Shown here in pieces: positions 32,904 through 41,296 of a stretch of DNA of 64,000 nucleotides. The translations under genes and the position numbers were made by a program. The notes beneath the pieces are model-generated. The model saw nothing but the letters and a program-made list of their open reading frames with translations, did not search any database and was not told where the DNA came from. The DNA comes from CAIVAT01 sp964525995 (GTDB taxonomy: Bacteria; Bacteroidota; Bacteroidia; Bacteroidales; FEN-979), in assembly GCA_964525995.1 (NCBI GenBank), contig CAZGIM010000011.1, positions 62,001 through 126,000 of the forward strand, in the 5' to 3' direction. Each line of letters begins with the position of its first letter. Position 1 is the first letter of the stretch.

Positions 32904-33982
32904 TCTCCTTTTTTTCTTTTCGAATTCCAGGACCCATAAATCCGGGCGAGTTTCGTAAGTTTCAGGGCCGCTGTACGGTTCGTGCGGTAGGGAAGGTAGG
33001 TTCCCAGCACCATCACCCGGAATAGCAGAATGGTGTAAAGGGCCATGGGACGGGTTTTCAGATAGACCAGAAAGTTAAAACCCCGGTAAACCCGTCGGTA
33101 TTGCATCTCACGGGCCATGTCGTTCGCTAACTGATCTGCGATCCGAATCTCCTTATCGTTGAGCTCCCTGGTCCAAAGTTCCATCCGGCCTGTGTTGATC
33201 GGAGATAATAGGCTTTTATGGATTTTCTCAATGACCGGATTTGAAAAGGCGGAAAGAATATCCTCTTTTTTCTCGTGGAACCTGAAAACGTTGTCGTTGT
33301 AAGGAATCCCTAAAAACGAACACAGCTCCGCAAAGGTGGTTTCGGGCTCCCGCACCAGATCTTCATACCTGATCACGCGGACCCTTTCGGGAAACCGGCG
33401 TTTCATTTCCATGAACAGCCTGGTAATGTACCGCCATCTGCAGATCTGCAACGAAAGAACCGGCGCTTCCATGGGGGTTCCTTCCAGATTTCTGAGGGAT
33501 ATAAAATTATCGCGGTAATCTCTTACGATGCAAATGAAGCGGGCCTGCGGGAATATCTTTACCAACCGGCGTGTGTAAACGGAATAGACTGGATTCTTAT
33601 CTCCAATAATCATCATTTCACCTTTCGGGAAAACCGAATAGGAGTGCTCATGCATCTTCATCAGAAAATCGTTGACGCTCCCGCGATGCGCTAACCGGAG
33701 CAGATCGTCCGTAAATGCGATCCGGTCGATCCTGAAATTTTCGATCCGGCGGTTGTTGAAGACGGCCGGTCTGAAAATATCATCAATAAACGACAGGATG
33801 GTATTCTCATCCCAATCCTTTATCTTCCGGTACTTCTGGTACAGGGGCAGCAGGATCGGCAATTCGGGCGCAATCCTTACATTCGGATGGGCGTCGAAGA
33901 GGGTCTTTAACAGCGTGGTGCCCGACCTGGGCCGTCCCAGGATGAAAAATACCGGTGTTGCCATTTTTGAAACAAGTTCCAT
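32891..33982 (-). CDS. Sulfotransferase, copy A
   Basis: A 363-residue PAPS-dependent sulfotransferase. The 5'-phosphosulfate loop is FFILGRPRSGTTLLKTLFDA, and the 3'-phosphate motif is RFICIVRDYRDNFISLRN. RVRVIRYEDLVREPE follows as in Sulfotransfer_3/1 families, and RMELWTRELNDKEI near the C-terminus is shared with such proteins. There are two candidate starts (33982 and 33964). Its acceptor is unknown; clustering with glycan and acyl-carrier genes suggests a sugar or lipid hydroxyl. It is transcribed together with copy B, about 110 bases upstream, and converges on the GNAT gene with a 13-base overlap. Confidence 0.85.
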   Translation of the reverse strand: MELVSKMATPVFFILGRPRSGTTLLKTLFDAHPNVRIAPELPILLPLYQKYRKIKDWDENTILSFIDDIFRPAVFNNRRIENFRIDRIAFTDDLLRLAHRGSVNDFLMKMHEHSYSVFPKGEMMIIGDKNPVYSVYTRRLVKIFPQARFICIVRDYRDNFISLRNLEGTPMEAPVLSLQICRWRYITRLFMEMKRRFPERVRVIRYEDLVREPETTFAELCSFLGIPYNDNVFRFHEKKEDILSAFSNPVIEKIHKSLLSPINTGRMELWTRELNDKEIRIADQLANDMAREMQYRRVYRGFNFLVYLKTRPMALYTILLFRVMVLGTYLPYRTNRTAALKLTKLARIYGSWNSKRKKGDQVK

Positions 33983-34093
33983 TCAAAGCTACCTTGTCAT
34001 CTTCTCGTAGCCCAAAGATTTAGACGAAATTAATTAATTTACCGACAAAAACGAAAAACCTTGTCCAATAGGGAAGAGCATCTTAAAATCAGA

Positions 34094-35164
34094 TCAGCCT
34101 TTCCGGAATAAAAGATGATAGGTTCTGACCAGTACCAGCAGTTTTACCGAAAGCCACAGACTGATCCTGGAGGGAAGGTAAGAACCCCAGACATAGATTT
34201 TGAAGATGAGATACCCGTAAATGGCCATGGGTATTGATTTCAGGTATAGCAGCAGATTGAAGGAGCGATGTTCCCGGTTGTACCCGAACCGGTCGGCATA
34301 TTTCCCGGCGATCTGGTCAGCCATCCTGACTTCGACGGGGGAGATCTCCTTCTTCCATAAATCCATTCTCCCGGTATTTACGGGATGCATCAGGCTGCCG
34401 TGAAACCTCTCGACCAATGGATTGTTGTATGCTTTATCGAGCTCCTCTTTTTTCTTATAAAACTCGAAAACCGAAGAGTCATAGGGCAAATCTAAAAAAT
34501 CACAGATCGCCCGAAGAGTTGGCTCCTGTTCTGTGACCAGATCTTCATACCGGAGCAGATAAAACCTGTCGGGATACTGCTGTTTACATTGGGTGAAAAT
34601 CCGGGCAACATAGCGCCAGCGGTAAATTTGCAGCGTGAGTATAGGCGCTTCCAGCTTCAGATCGGCAAGCTTACGCATCGATAGGTAATTATCCCGGTAA
34701 TCGCGGACAATACAGATGAATTTTGCGTCCGGAAAGATTTTCAAAAATCTTCGTGTATAGATCGAATAAACTGGATTTTTGTCGCCGATCAGCAGGGTTT
34801 CCTTTTTTGGAAAAACCGAGAACCCATGGGTGTTAACCGTTTTCAGAAAATCGCAGATGGTGCCCCGCCCCTCGAGTTTCATCAGATCGGCCGTGAATTC
34901 TTCGCGGTTAAACTTGAGATTTTCAAGGGTCCGGTGAATGAACACATTGTGCTGGTAAATGAAATCGACAAACGCCAGGATGGTTTTCCGGTCCCACCGG
35001 GTTACGTTTCTGAATCGCTGGTAGAGGGGAAGCAGGATGGGGAATTCGGGTGGAATTTTGACATGTGGATGAGCATCGAAAAGAGTGCTCAGCAGGGTCG
35101 TTCCCGATCGTGGGCGTCCCATAATAAAGAAAATAGGAGGCTGAATGGAAACGGATGAATTCAT
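34094..35164 (-). CDS. Sulfotransferase, copy B
   Basis: A 356-residue paralogue of copy A with the same motifs: FFIMGRPRSGTTLLSTLFDA (PAPS loop), KFICIVRDYRDNYLSMRK (3'-phosphate binding), YLLRYEDLVTEQE, and RMDLWKKEISPVEVRMADQI. I choose the ATG at 35164 because it leaves an N-terminus of the same length as in copy A; an ATG at 35191 is also possible, and the longest frame starts at a TTG. Copies A and B differ along their length, so they may sulfate different positions of one product. PAPS-making genes (CysN/CysD/CysC) are not in the window. Confidence 0.85.
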   Translation of the reverse strand: MNSSVSIQPPIFFIMGRPRSGTTLLSTLFDAHPHVKIPPEFPILLPLYQRFRNVTRWDRKTILAFVDFIYQHNVFIHRTLENLKFNREEFTADLMKLEGRGTICDFLKTVNTHGFSVFPKKETLLIGDKNPVYSIYTRRFLKIFPDAKFICIVRDYRDNYLSMRKLADLKLEAPILTLQIYRWRYVARIFTQCKQQYPDRFYLLRYEDLVTEQEPTLRAICDFLDLPYDSSVFEFYKKKEELDKAYNNPLVERFHGSLMHPVNTGRMDLWKKEISPVEVRMADQIAGKYADRFGYNREHRSFNLLLYLKSIPMAIYGYLIFKIYVWGSYLPSRISLWLSVKLLVLVRTYHLLFRKG

Positions 35165-35230
35165 TGCTTTAGTTTGTCCGGTGACCGGCATGTTCAATCG
35201 GCAAAAATACGTATTCGGCCGGAACTGCAA

Positions 35231-35604
35231 GCCGGCTTTTAAAGTATGTTTTAGCGCGAAAGATAAAAAGGGGAAAAAGGGAGTTTTCTAAATTTTTGAT
35301 TTAACAGGATCCGGGTTGGTCAATCGTCGGTGGATGTATGGGCAGTGTGTTTAGCAGTATGATTCCTGAGTCATCGAGTATGTTGTCCAGATAAATATTT
35401 GGAAAACTCCCTTAAACGATAAGATTATCGCGACAAAGATAAATGTTCATTGTTCCCTGATTGGAATTAATAGACCAGTCCCTTTTTTTTACCGACGGAA
35501 TAGATGGTACAAACGATAACCGGATGAATTTATGTTATGGTAACTCAATTTTACCGGTTTGATTAATTCATTAATAATCAGACTAAATAGACCATTTAAA
35601 CACC
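35231..35604. other. Intergenic gap containing a 137-bp inverted-repeat element
   Basis: No coding sequence is evident between the sulfotransferase and flippase genes. Besides the inverted-repeat element at 35277-35413, imperfect copies of one motif flank it: TTAGCGCGAAAGATAAA (35251-35267) and TTATCGCGACAAAGATAAA (35425-35443). The right copy contains a minus-strand TATCTTTG (35441-35434), an exact -7 consensus. Confidence 0.55.
35277..35413. mobile_element. Candidate MITE-like element with 17-bp terminal inverted repeats
   Basis: Left end AAGGGAGTTTTCTAAAT (35277-35293) and right end ATTTGGAAAACTCCCTT (35397-35413) are complementary over 17 bases with one mismatch, enclosing 103 bases that encode nothing evident. 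The three bases on each side are AAA, which could be a short target duplication. It lies between the sulfotransferase and flippase genes. A very long-loop hairpin with a regulatory role is the alternative. Confidence 0.45.
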
Positions 35605-36927
35605 CTAATAATGAATGCGCAACCGGGATTTGATCCTGCTTTTCATTCCCCTGAAGAAGTAGAAATCACTACGGCGGTAGGAGAGAATTTCACGGACAGG
35701 CATTTTCACCAGGCGGGAATATATCATAACAAAGATGATCGACCCGAGGGCATAACTTACATTGGTTGCCCAGGCAGCCCCAATGCCTCCGAACCGCGGA
35801 ATAAGGAACAGATTCAGAATGAAATTGATGATCAGGGCTGGCACAAAGGTATAGATTGCCACCTGTGGTTTACCCATTCCCGTCAGCCTGCTGTTCAAGA
35901 TCCGGAACCCTACCAGGATCAGTATTCCCGGGAGAACCACCTGGATCATGGCAACGCTTGACAGGTACTCAACGCCGAAAATCAGCGGAATCAGGAGGGG
36001 GGCAATGAAGAAGATCAGCACACCGGCCCCTAATGCAATGAGTAGTGATACCCTGAAAATGGAGGCAACCGTGCGGTGCATCAGTTGGTCATCCTGCGAA
36101 TTGGCGCTGCGGCTCAGAACAATCGACTCGATGGCATACGGGATGTGCCACAGTTGTTCCGCAATCTGCATAGCCAGCGAATAAAATCCTACCTGTTCAA
36201 GGGTGGATAATTTTTTAAGCATCAGGATGTCGAGGCGGTAGTTGAGTTGCATGATGAAAATGGCAAGGGCATTGACAATTCCGAGTTTCACCATGCTCTT
36301 AATGATGTTTTCGTGATATTTCCAGGTGATCGTGTAACGGTACTTCACGATGATGATCCGGTAAACATAAATCAGCATCAGCAGATTGGCAACCGAAATG
36401 GCTATAAAAGCCCCCAAAACCGAAAGTTTCAGCGCCCAGACAAACAGAACCGTGAAAAGCAGGGTAAGAATGGTCGGCCCGGCATTCATGATGCTGGCCC
36501 GCCGGATATCCTCCTTCCCTAAAAAAACCCCTCCGGCAAAGACATTCATCAGCAATAAAGGAATGGTCAGCAAGACAACGGCAATGATCAACGGATCAAA
36601 GGGTTGGCTGTCGGAAAAGAAAAATACAAAACCGCAGATCAGAATACTCAGTGTACTGGTGTACAACAGAAGAATAAATAATGCCGAAACAATCTGCTCC
36701 TCCGGGTACATTTTGTTCCCGATATGATAAATGGCGCTCCGGCGCACTCCAAGCTGGGTGAAACCGATCACAATGACCGGTACCACAATTATGGAGGAAT
36801 AGAGCCCGAAACCAGCAGCACCCAAAACGCGCGAAAGGATGATCCCCGCCAGGATATTCGCAATGGTGACCGTCAGGTTACTTCCTAAAATACTCAGGAT
36901 ATCATTGAAATAGGTTCGCTTTGCCAA
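35605..36927 (-). CDS. Wzx-like oligosaccharide flippase (MOP superfamily)
   Basis: A 440-residue polytopic membrane protein with about 12-14 hydrophobic helices. The start DILSILGSNLTVTIANILAG and the middle LKKLSTLEQVGFYSLAMQIAE match the polysaccharide biosynthesis protein/flippase family. The C-terminal half contains RILNSRLTGMGKPQVAIYTF, also typical. It would translocate a lipid-linked glycan across the inner membrane. The frame starts at a TTG (36927), with a stop about 15 codons upstream and no ATG between. It is encoded next to sulfotransferase and WecE genes, consistent with export of the glycan built here. Confidence 0.85.
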   Translation of the reverse strand: MAKRTYFNDILSILGSNLTVTIANILAGIILSRVLGAAGFGLYSSIIVVPVIVIGFTQLGVRRSAIYHIGNKMYPEEQIVSALFILLLYTSTLSILICGFVFFFSDSQPFDPLIIAVVLLTIPLLLMNVFAGGVFLGKEDIRRASIMNAGPTILTLLFTVLFVWALKLSVLGAFIAISVANLLMLIYVYRIIIVKYRYTITWKYHENIIKSMVKLGIVNALAIFIMQLNYRLDILMLKKLSTLEQVGFYSLAMQIAEQLWHIPYAIESIVLSRSANSQDDQLMHRTVASIFRVSLLIALGAGVLIFFIAPLLIPLIFGVEYLSSVAMIQVVLPGILILVGFRILNSRLTGMGKPQVAIYTFVPALIINFILNLFLIPRFGGIGAAWATNVSYALGSIIFVMIYSRLVKMPVREILSYRRSDFYFFRGMKSRIKSRLRIHY

Positions 36928-37175
36928 TCCGTTCTGATTTGTTGCAGTGACCGATGCCCGTACGCCCTAAAGAAACGCAGGTTTTGGCAAAATTAAGATA
37001 ATTCGCCATTATGAAAAATATCCTTCATGCTTAACAGAGATTTACGTAATTTCGCACCCGTCACAGCACAGCCGTAGATTCAGATCATGAAATGCCCAGG
37101 GAGACCAGTTCATACCAACCGTGAATGATATACATGGACATCCCATGTGACCGCTGAACTCAAAGTTATTTTCGC

Positions 37176-38318
37176 ATGCATTCCATTCCTTTCAATAAAC
37201 CCTATATCCCGCTTATCTCGTTCCACCATTTGATCCGCGTAGCGCTCTCAGGAACCATTGCCGGGAACGGGATCTATACGAAACGATGCCACCGTTTCTT
37301 TGAAGAGCAGTTTGGGTTCGGGAAAGTTCTCATGACTACCTCCTGTTCCGACGCGCTCGAGATGGCCGCCATTCTGAGCGGGATTCGACCCGGCGACGAA
37401 GTGATCATGCCCTCTTTTACCTATATGTCGACTGCTAACGCGTTTCTTCTCCGGGGGGCGTCGATTACCTTCGCCGATACCCTTCCCAATATACCGAATA
37501 TCGACCCGGAACAGATCGAGCGGCTGATTACCTCCCGCACCAGAGCGATTGTCGTTGTTCACTACAGCGGTATGGCTTGCGAAATGGATCGGATCATGGA
37601 GATTGCCGACCGGCACGGATTATTGGTAATTGAAGATGCTGCCCACTCCATCGGTGGATGTTACCGGGGAAAACCATTAGGCTCCATCGGCCACCTGGGC
37701 ACCTTTTCGTTTCATGAAACAAAAAACATTATCGCCGGCGAAGGAGGACTCCTCATCATCAATGATGACCGGTTCAGGAAACGGGCTGAAATTATATGGG
37801 AAAAAGGAACTAACCGGGCCGCCTTCCAGAGGGGCGAGATCCAGAGGTACGGCTGGGTCGATATTGGCTCCTCCTTTTTGCCATCCGATGCCGTCGCAGC
37901 CTTCCTCTTTACCCAATTACAACGTTACAACCGGATACAAGCCCGGCGATTGCGCGTATGGAATTGCTACCATGAACTTCTTCAACCGTTAGAGACTTCC
38001 GGATGGATCAAACGACCGGCTATCCCTCCTGATTCAACCGTGAACGGTAATATGTACTATATTACGGTTAACTCCTGCGAAATAAGGGATTCGTTGTTAA
38101 CCTACCTCAAAAAGCATGGGATCAACGCAGTATTCCACTACCTGCCGCTCCATTCCAGCGCCTACTTTAAGCCTTTTCACGATGGACGCGACTTGCCGAA
38201 CACCGACCGGTTCGCTCAAACCATCCTCCGGCTTCCGTTCTATAATTCATTGAAGAAAAGACAAATAATCTATATCATAAAAACACTCACCGACTTCTTC
38301 CGCCACTCCCACGTGTAA
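37176..38318 (+). CDS. wecE: dTDP-4-amino-4,6-dideoxygalactose transaminase (WecE/RffA type)
   Basis: A 380-residue DegT/DnrJ/EryC1/StrS-family PLP aminotransferase. The sequence follows WecE/RffA: FNKPYIP, TKRCHRFFEEQFG, MTTSCSDALEMAA, RPGDEVIMPSFTYMSTANAF, VHYSGMACEMDRIM, EDAAHSI, and the PLP-binding Lys183 in FSFHETKNIIAGEGG, then EKGTNRAAFQRGE and YGWVDIGSSFLPSD. WecE converts dTDP-4-keto-6-deoxyglucose to dTDP-Fuc4N with glutamate as amino donor. The product amine would be the acceptor for an acyltransferase such as the GNAT at 32.2 kb. rmlA is in the window (58.7 kb) but rmlB is not. It diverges from the flippase gene. Confidence 0.88.
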   Translation: MHSIPFNKPYIPLISFHHLIRVALSGTIAGNGIYTKRCHRFFEEQFGFGKVLMTTSCSDALEMAAILSGIRPGDEVIMPSFTYMSTANAFLLRGASITFADTLPNIPNIDPEQIERLITSRTRAIVVVHYSGMACEMDRIMEIADRHGLLVIEDAAHSIGGCYRGKPLGSIGHLGTFSFHETKNIIAGEGGLLIINDDRFRKRAEIIWEKGTNRAAFQRGEIQRYGWVDIGSSFLPSDAVAAFLFTQLQRYNRIQARRLRVWNCYHELLQPLETSGWIKRPAIPPDSTVNGNMYYITVNSCEIRDSLLTYLKKHGINAVFHYLPLHSSAYFKPFHDGRDLPNTDRFAQTILRLPFYNSLKKRQIIYIIKTLTDFFRHSHV

Positions 38319-38354
38319 CCCGTTCACAAGAAAGTAACAAAGCAATATTCCCCC

Positions 38355-38501
38355 GTTTTCCATTTTCCGTTTTCCATTTTCCATTCCTTTCCCGTCCGCT
38401 CTCCGTCCAACTCTTCGTCCGCTCTTCGTCCGCTCTCCGTCCAACTCTTCGTCCGCTCTTCGTCCGCTCTTCGTCCAACTCTTCGTTCACCTGTTCGTCC
38501 A
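38355..38501. repeat. Composite array: RTTTTCC heptamers then CGTCCGCTCTT-type 11-mers
   Basis: Four RTTTTCC heptamers (38355-38382) followed by about nine 11- to 12-base units of the type CGTCCGCTCTT / CGTCCAACTCTT from about 38393, in a 34-base higher-order pattern. The array ends on the stop codon of the GT87-like gene (minus strand). The same order, RTTTTCC then GTCCG-rich units abutting a minus-strand stop, occurs at 25943-26057. Confidence 0.85.
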
Positions 38502-39692
38502 CGGCTTAAAACGATAATGAACGGCAAGGAAATAGACAACGATCAGGAGGTTACTGATCCCGATCAGGGCCATGTCGAAAAGGCGATTTGAAAGCGGCCG
38601 GCCTAACAAATCGGTCGAATTGGCGCCATAAAAAAAGATCAGGATCACAAACAGGATGGATGGAAGAAACTTCCTGTTCTGAATCAGGAACGCCATGATC
38701 ACCATGATGACCGGGAGGCTGCTGAGAAAATGTTCCGAGTCAGTCTTGACCAGATCCGGCAGAATCGCAATCAGAAAAAACCATTCAACCGTGAAGCCGG
38801 CAGTACGGGTCAGCGAGCGGGATGTATGTATAGTTTCAATTTTCCGGTTGAAATAATGGATTATGAAAAAAGCTGCCGCTCCGGCTGCAATGATCAGATA
38901 TTGGAAATAGGCGGGGACAGCGGGCCAGATGTAATACTGGATCATGTACAGGATTGAATTATGCGAAGGATAGTTTGCATTGTGATCAAACACGGCATGA
39001 TACCACTGTAAATGCAGTTGCACATCGCGTTGCCATCCCGTCACAAGGGACGGGAGCAGGGATGCGATAACAAGGGTTGCCACAAATCCGGCGAGTGCTT
39101 TCCATTGTTTCCGGAAGATCAGCGGCAGGATCAGGATCAGAAAGAAAGGTTTGGCCAATACGACGATAGCGAAAAAGAATCCGGCTTTCAGGGGCTGGGA
39201 ACGGAACAGAGACCGGAGCGAGAGCGTAAGCAGCAGTAACAGCACAACGGTGATATTGCCAAGATGAAGTTCCTTAACGAAATGGATCAGAACGCAGATA
39301 AATGAGAGTAAAAAAAGAAGGTTTTCCTGCAGGTTCCATCTCGCGAAATAATGATCCCTGATAATATCCCTGATCACAAAGGGCACATATATCATCACTG
39401 CTGCCAGCGTAAAAAAATGGATTATGCATGCAACCGGATACGGTAACATCGCGTGGGGGAGGAAGAAAATGAGGGTGGAGGGGGAATATTTGTAGAATCC
39501 CGAACTCAATCCGAAAGCCACACCGTAAACGGTATCGCCGTCCCAAAGCGCCCGGGCTGCTGAATAGTAAACTTTGAAATCGTTGAGCCAGAACCGGTGG
39601 TTGATGTTTTCGAAAATAAAATCGGTCAGGAGCACCAATCCGGCTATAACGATGAACTTCCAAAGATGTTTGTCATTCTTATATTCCAGCAT
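38487..39692 (-). CDS. GT87-like (DUF2029) polytopic glycosyltransferase
   Basis: A 401-residue membrane protein with about nine to ten hydrophobic helices. Near the N-terminus, after the first helix, NDFKVYYSAARALWDGDTVY contains the conserved Asp of the GT-C fold in DUF2029/GT87 proteins, and FYKYSPSTLIFFLP follows as in that family. Such enzymes use polyprenyl-phosphate sugars as donors outside the membrane. The GtrB-like enzyme at 31.3 kb could provide one. The gene converges on wecE; its final codons run into the tandem repeat array, so its C-terminus may have been altered by repeat insertion. Confidence 0.8.
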   Translation of the reverse strand: MLEYKNDKHLWKFIVIAGLVLLTDFIFENINHRFWLNDFKVYYSAARALWDGDTVYGVAFGLSSGFYKYSPSTLIFFLPHAMLPYPVACIIHFFTLAAVMIYVPFVIRDIIRDHYFARWNLQENLLFLLSFICVLIHFVKELHLGNITVVLLLLLTLSLRSLFRSQPLKAGFFFAIVVLAKPFFLILILPLIFRKQWKALAGFVATLVIASLLPSLVTGWQRDVQLHLQWYHAVFDHNANYPSHNSILYMIQYYIWPAVPAYFQYLIIAAGAAAFFIIHYFNRKIETIHTSRSLTRTAGFTVEWFFLIAILPDLVKTDSEHFLSSLPVIMVIMAFLIQNRKFLPSILFVILIFFYGANSTDLLGRPLSNRLFDMALIGISNLLIVVYFLAVHYRFKPWTNR

Positions 39693-39838
39693 ATCGTTAC
39701 ATTTTTCTTAAGCTGATTTTCATTACGGTTGTTCAACAATCACTGAATGCCCGGTCCGGTTGTTGGCCGGTTCCGTTCGTTATGCGCCAGGATCACCGTT
39801 TCCATACCGGCAATCAGAGAGTATCAGTAATCTTTTTA

Positions 39839-40882
39839 TCATGGTTTGAGTGATTGAATGTTTTCGGGTGCTGGTGCAATAATGCCTTTTTCGGTGATGA
39901 TTCCGGTAATCCACCGGGCCGGTGTCACATCGAAGGCGGGATTCAGGGCCGGTGATCCCGGTGAACACACCCGGATGGTCTCTTTCCGGCCGTCGTCTGT
40001 AATGCCTTCCTGGAAAATGACTTCCGACTCGTTCCGGAACTCAATCTTGATTTGCGAACCGTCGGCGCAACCCGTGTCAAATGTCGAGGTCGGCGCGGCC
40101 ACATAAAAGGGAATTCCGTATGCCGCGGCTGCAATTGCTTTTTCGAGGGTCCCTATTTTATTGGCCACATCGCCGTTGGCCGCCACCCGGTCGGCTCCTA
40201 CGATCATCAAATCCACCTTCCCAAGCGACATGAGGTAGGCTCCCGCATTATCGGGAATGATGGCATGCGCGATTCCTTCCTGATGCAACTCCCAGGCGGT
40301 CAGGCGGCCGCCCTGCCCTCTGGGACGGGTTTCATCGACATATACAAAGATATTTTTTCCCTGTTCACGGGCTTTATATACCGGTGATAATGCCGTTCCG
40401 TAATCGACAAAGGCCAGCCACCCGGCATTACAATGCGTTTCGAGGTTAATCCCATCGTGAATAAGTTGAGCCCCGAATTCCCCGATGAGTCGTGAATCGC
40501 GGGCATCGGCATCGGCAATCTCCCGGGCTGCACCGATCGCCTCGTTCCTTGAGTAAAGAGCGGCATTAAAGACACATTCAACAGCATAAAAAAGATTCCG
40601 CGCAGTTGGCCGGGTCGATTCAATGACCCCCCGCGCCCCGGAGAGAAATTCGAGGTATCCCGATTCAGGCGCCTCCGATGCCGCCTGGGCCATCGCAAAA
40701 CCCGCAAGCGCCCCAATGGCTCCGGCTCCACGAACATTCATGTTACGAATAGCCTGGCAACTCTCCTGATAATGTGCTGATTGCCTGACGCAAAAAGAAA
40801 AAGGAAGTTGGTTTTGATCAATGTAATGGACGGTGTTCCCCTCCATCCATACTGTTCTGTAATGTTTGCCGTTGACTTTCAC
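39839..40882 (-). CDS. mtnA: S-methyl-5-thioribose-1-phosphate isomerase
   Basis: A 347-residue aldose-ketose isomerase of the methionine salvage pathway that converts methylthioribose-1-phosphate to methylthioribulose-1-phosphate. The N-terminus KVNGKHYRTVWMEG, RGAGAIGALAGFAMA, catalytic Cys in LETHCNAG, TRPRGQGGRLTAWEL and the catalytic Asp in VGADRVAANGDVANKIGT are typical for MtnA and distinguish it from plain eIF2B-like relatives. Translation starts at a GTG. It is the third gene of a minus-strand operon, six bases after a small lipoprotein gene. Other methionine-salvage genes are not in the window, so the isomerase may act in a shunt variant. Confidence 0.88.
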   Translation of the reverse strand: MKVNGKHYRTVWMEGNTVHYIDQNQLPFSFCVRQSAHYQESCQAIRNMNVRGAGAIGALAGFAMAQAASEAPESGYLEFLSGARGVIESTRPTARNLFYAVECVFNAALYSRNEAIGAAREIADADARDSRLIGEFGAQLIHDGINLETHCNAGWLAFVDYGTALSPVYKAREQGKNIFVYVDETRPRGQGGRLTAWELHQEGIAHAIIPDNAGAYLMSLGKVDLMIVGADRVAANGDVANKIGTLEKAIAAAAYGIPFYVAAPTSTFDTGCADGSQIKIEFRNESEVIFQEGITDDGRKETIRVCSPGSPALNPAFDVTPARWITGIITEKGIIAPAPENIQSLKP

Positions 40883-40888
40883 CCCGAA

Positions 40889-41287
40889 TCAGTGCACAAT
40901 TATTATCGTATCCTTTATGGAGGAAGGGGAAAGGGTGATTCTGAAACTTCCGAACAGACTTTGCCCCTGCATGTTGGCAAAGCAATTTCCGAAGTACCTC
41001 CGCGGATAAAGCCTGGAAAATTTCACCTTGCCAACGCCATCTGTAACTGACCGGCGCACCAGTAATCCTTTGTTCAGACTGTCCTGGGTGAGCGCCAGAT
41101 TCACATAGGAACTGTTCAGGAAAAGACCCTCCTGGGTTTGCACGGTCACTCCGAGTGAACAGGAATCGGCATTGGTATCCTCCCAGACAGGTACAGGAGA
41201 CTGTTCCTCTTCAATTTTATTACATCCAAACAGAATCAACGCCAGCAATAACGATGGCAGAAGAAAAAAAACGGGATTTCCTTTCAT
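40889..41287 (-). CDS. Small hypothetical lipoprotein
   Basis: A 132-residue protein with a clear lipoprotein signal (LLPSLLLALILFGCNK; lipobox LFGC at about residues 19-22). The remainder, with VTVQTQEGLFLNSSYVNLAL and a beta-rich end, could be a small carboxypeptidase-regulatory-like or transthyretin-like fold, but no family is certain. It sits between the beta-barrel gene (9 bases upstream) and mtnA (6 bases downstream), so the three are probably cotranscribed from the promoter near 41.93 kb. Confidence 0.7.
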   Translation of the reverse strand: MKGNPVFFLLPSLLLALILFGCNKIEEEQSPVPVWEDTNADSCSLGVTVQTQEGLFLNSSYVNLALTQDSLNKGLLVRRSVTDGVGKVKFSRLYPRRYFGNCFANMQGQSLFGSFRITLSPSSIKDTIIIVH

Positions 41288-41296
41288 GAAGGAGTA

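Noticed and set aside
37133..37149. ACATGG/CCATGT inverted repeat upstream of wecE
   Set aside because: Only six bases per arm; too short to support an operator without further sites.
38247..38539. Overlapping minus-strand reading frames rich in ENGK and DERT repeats
   Set aside because: They are translations of the tandem repeats in several frames and have no start context or homology.
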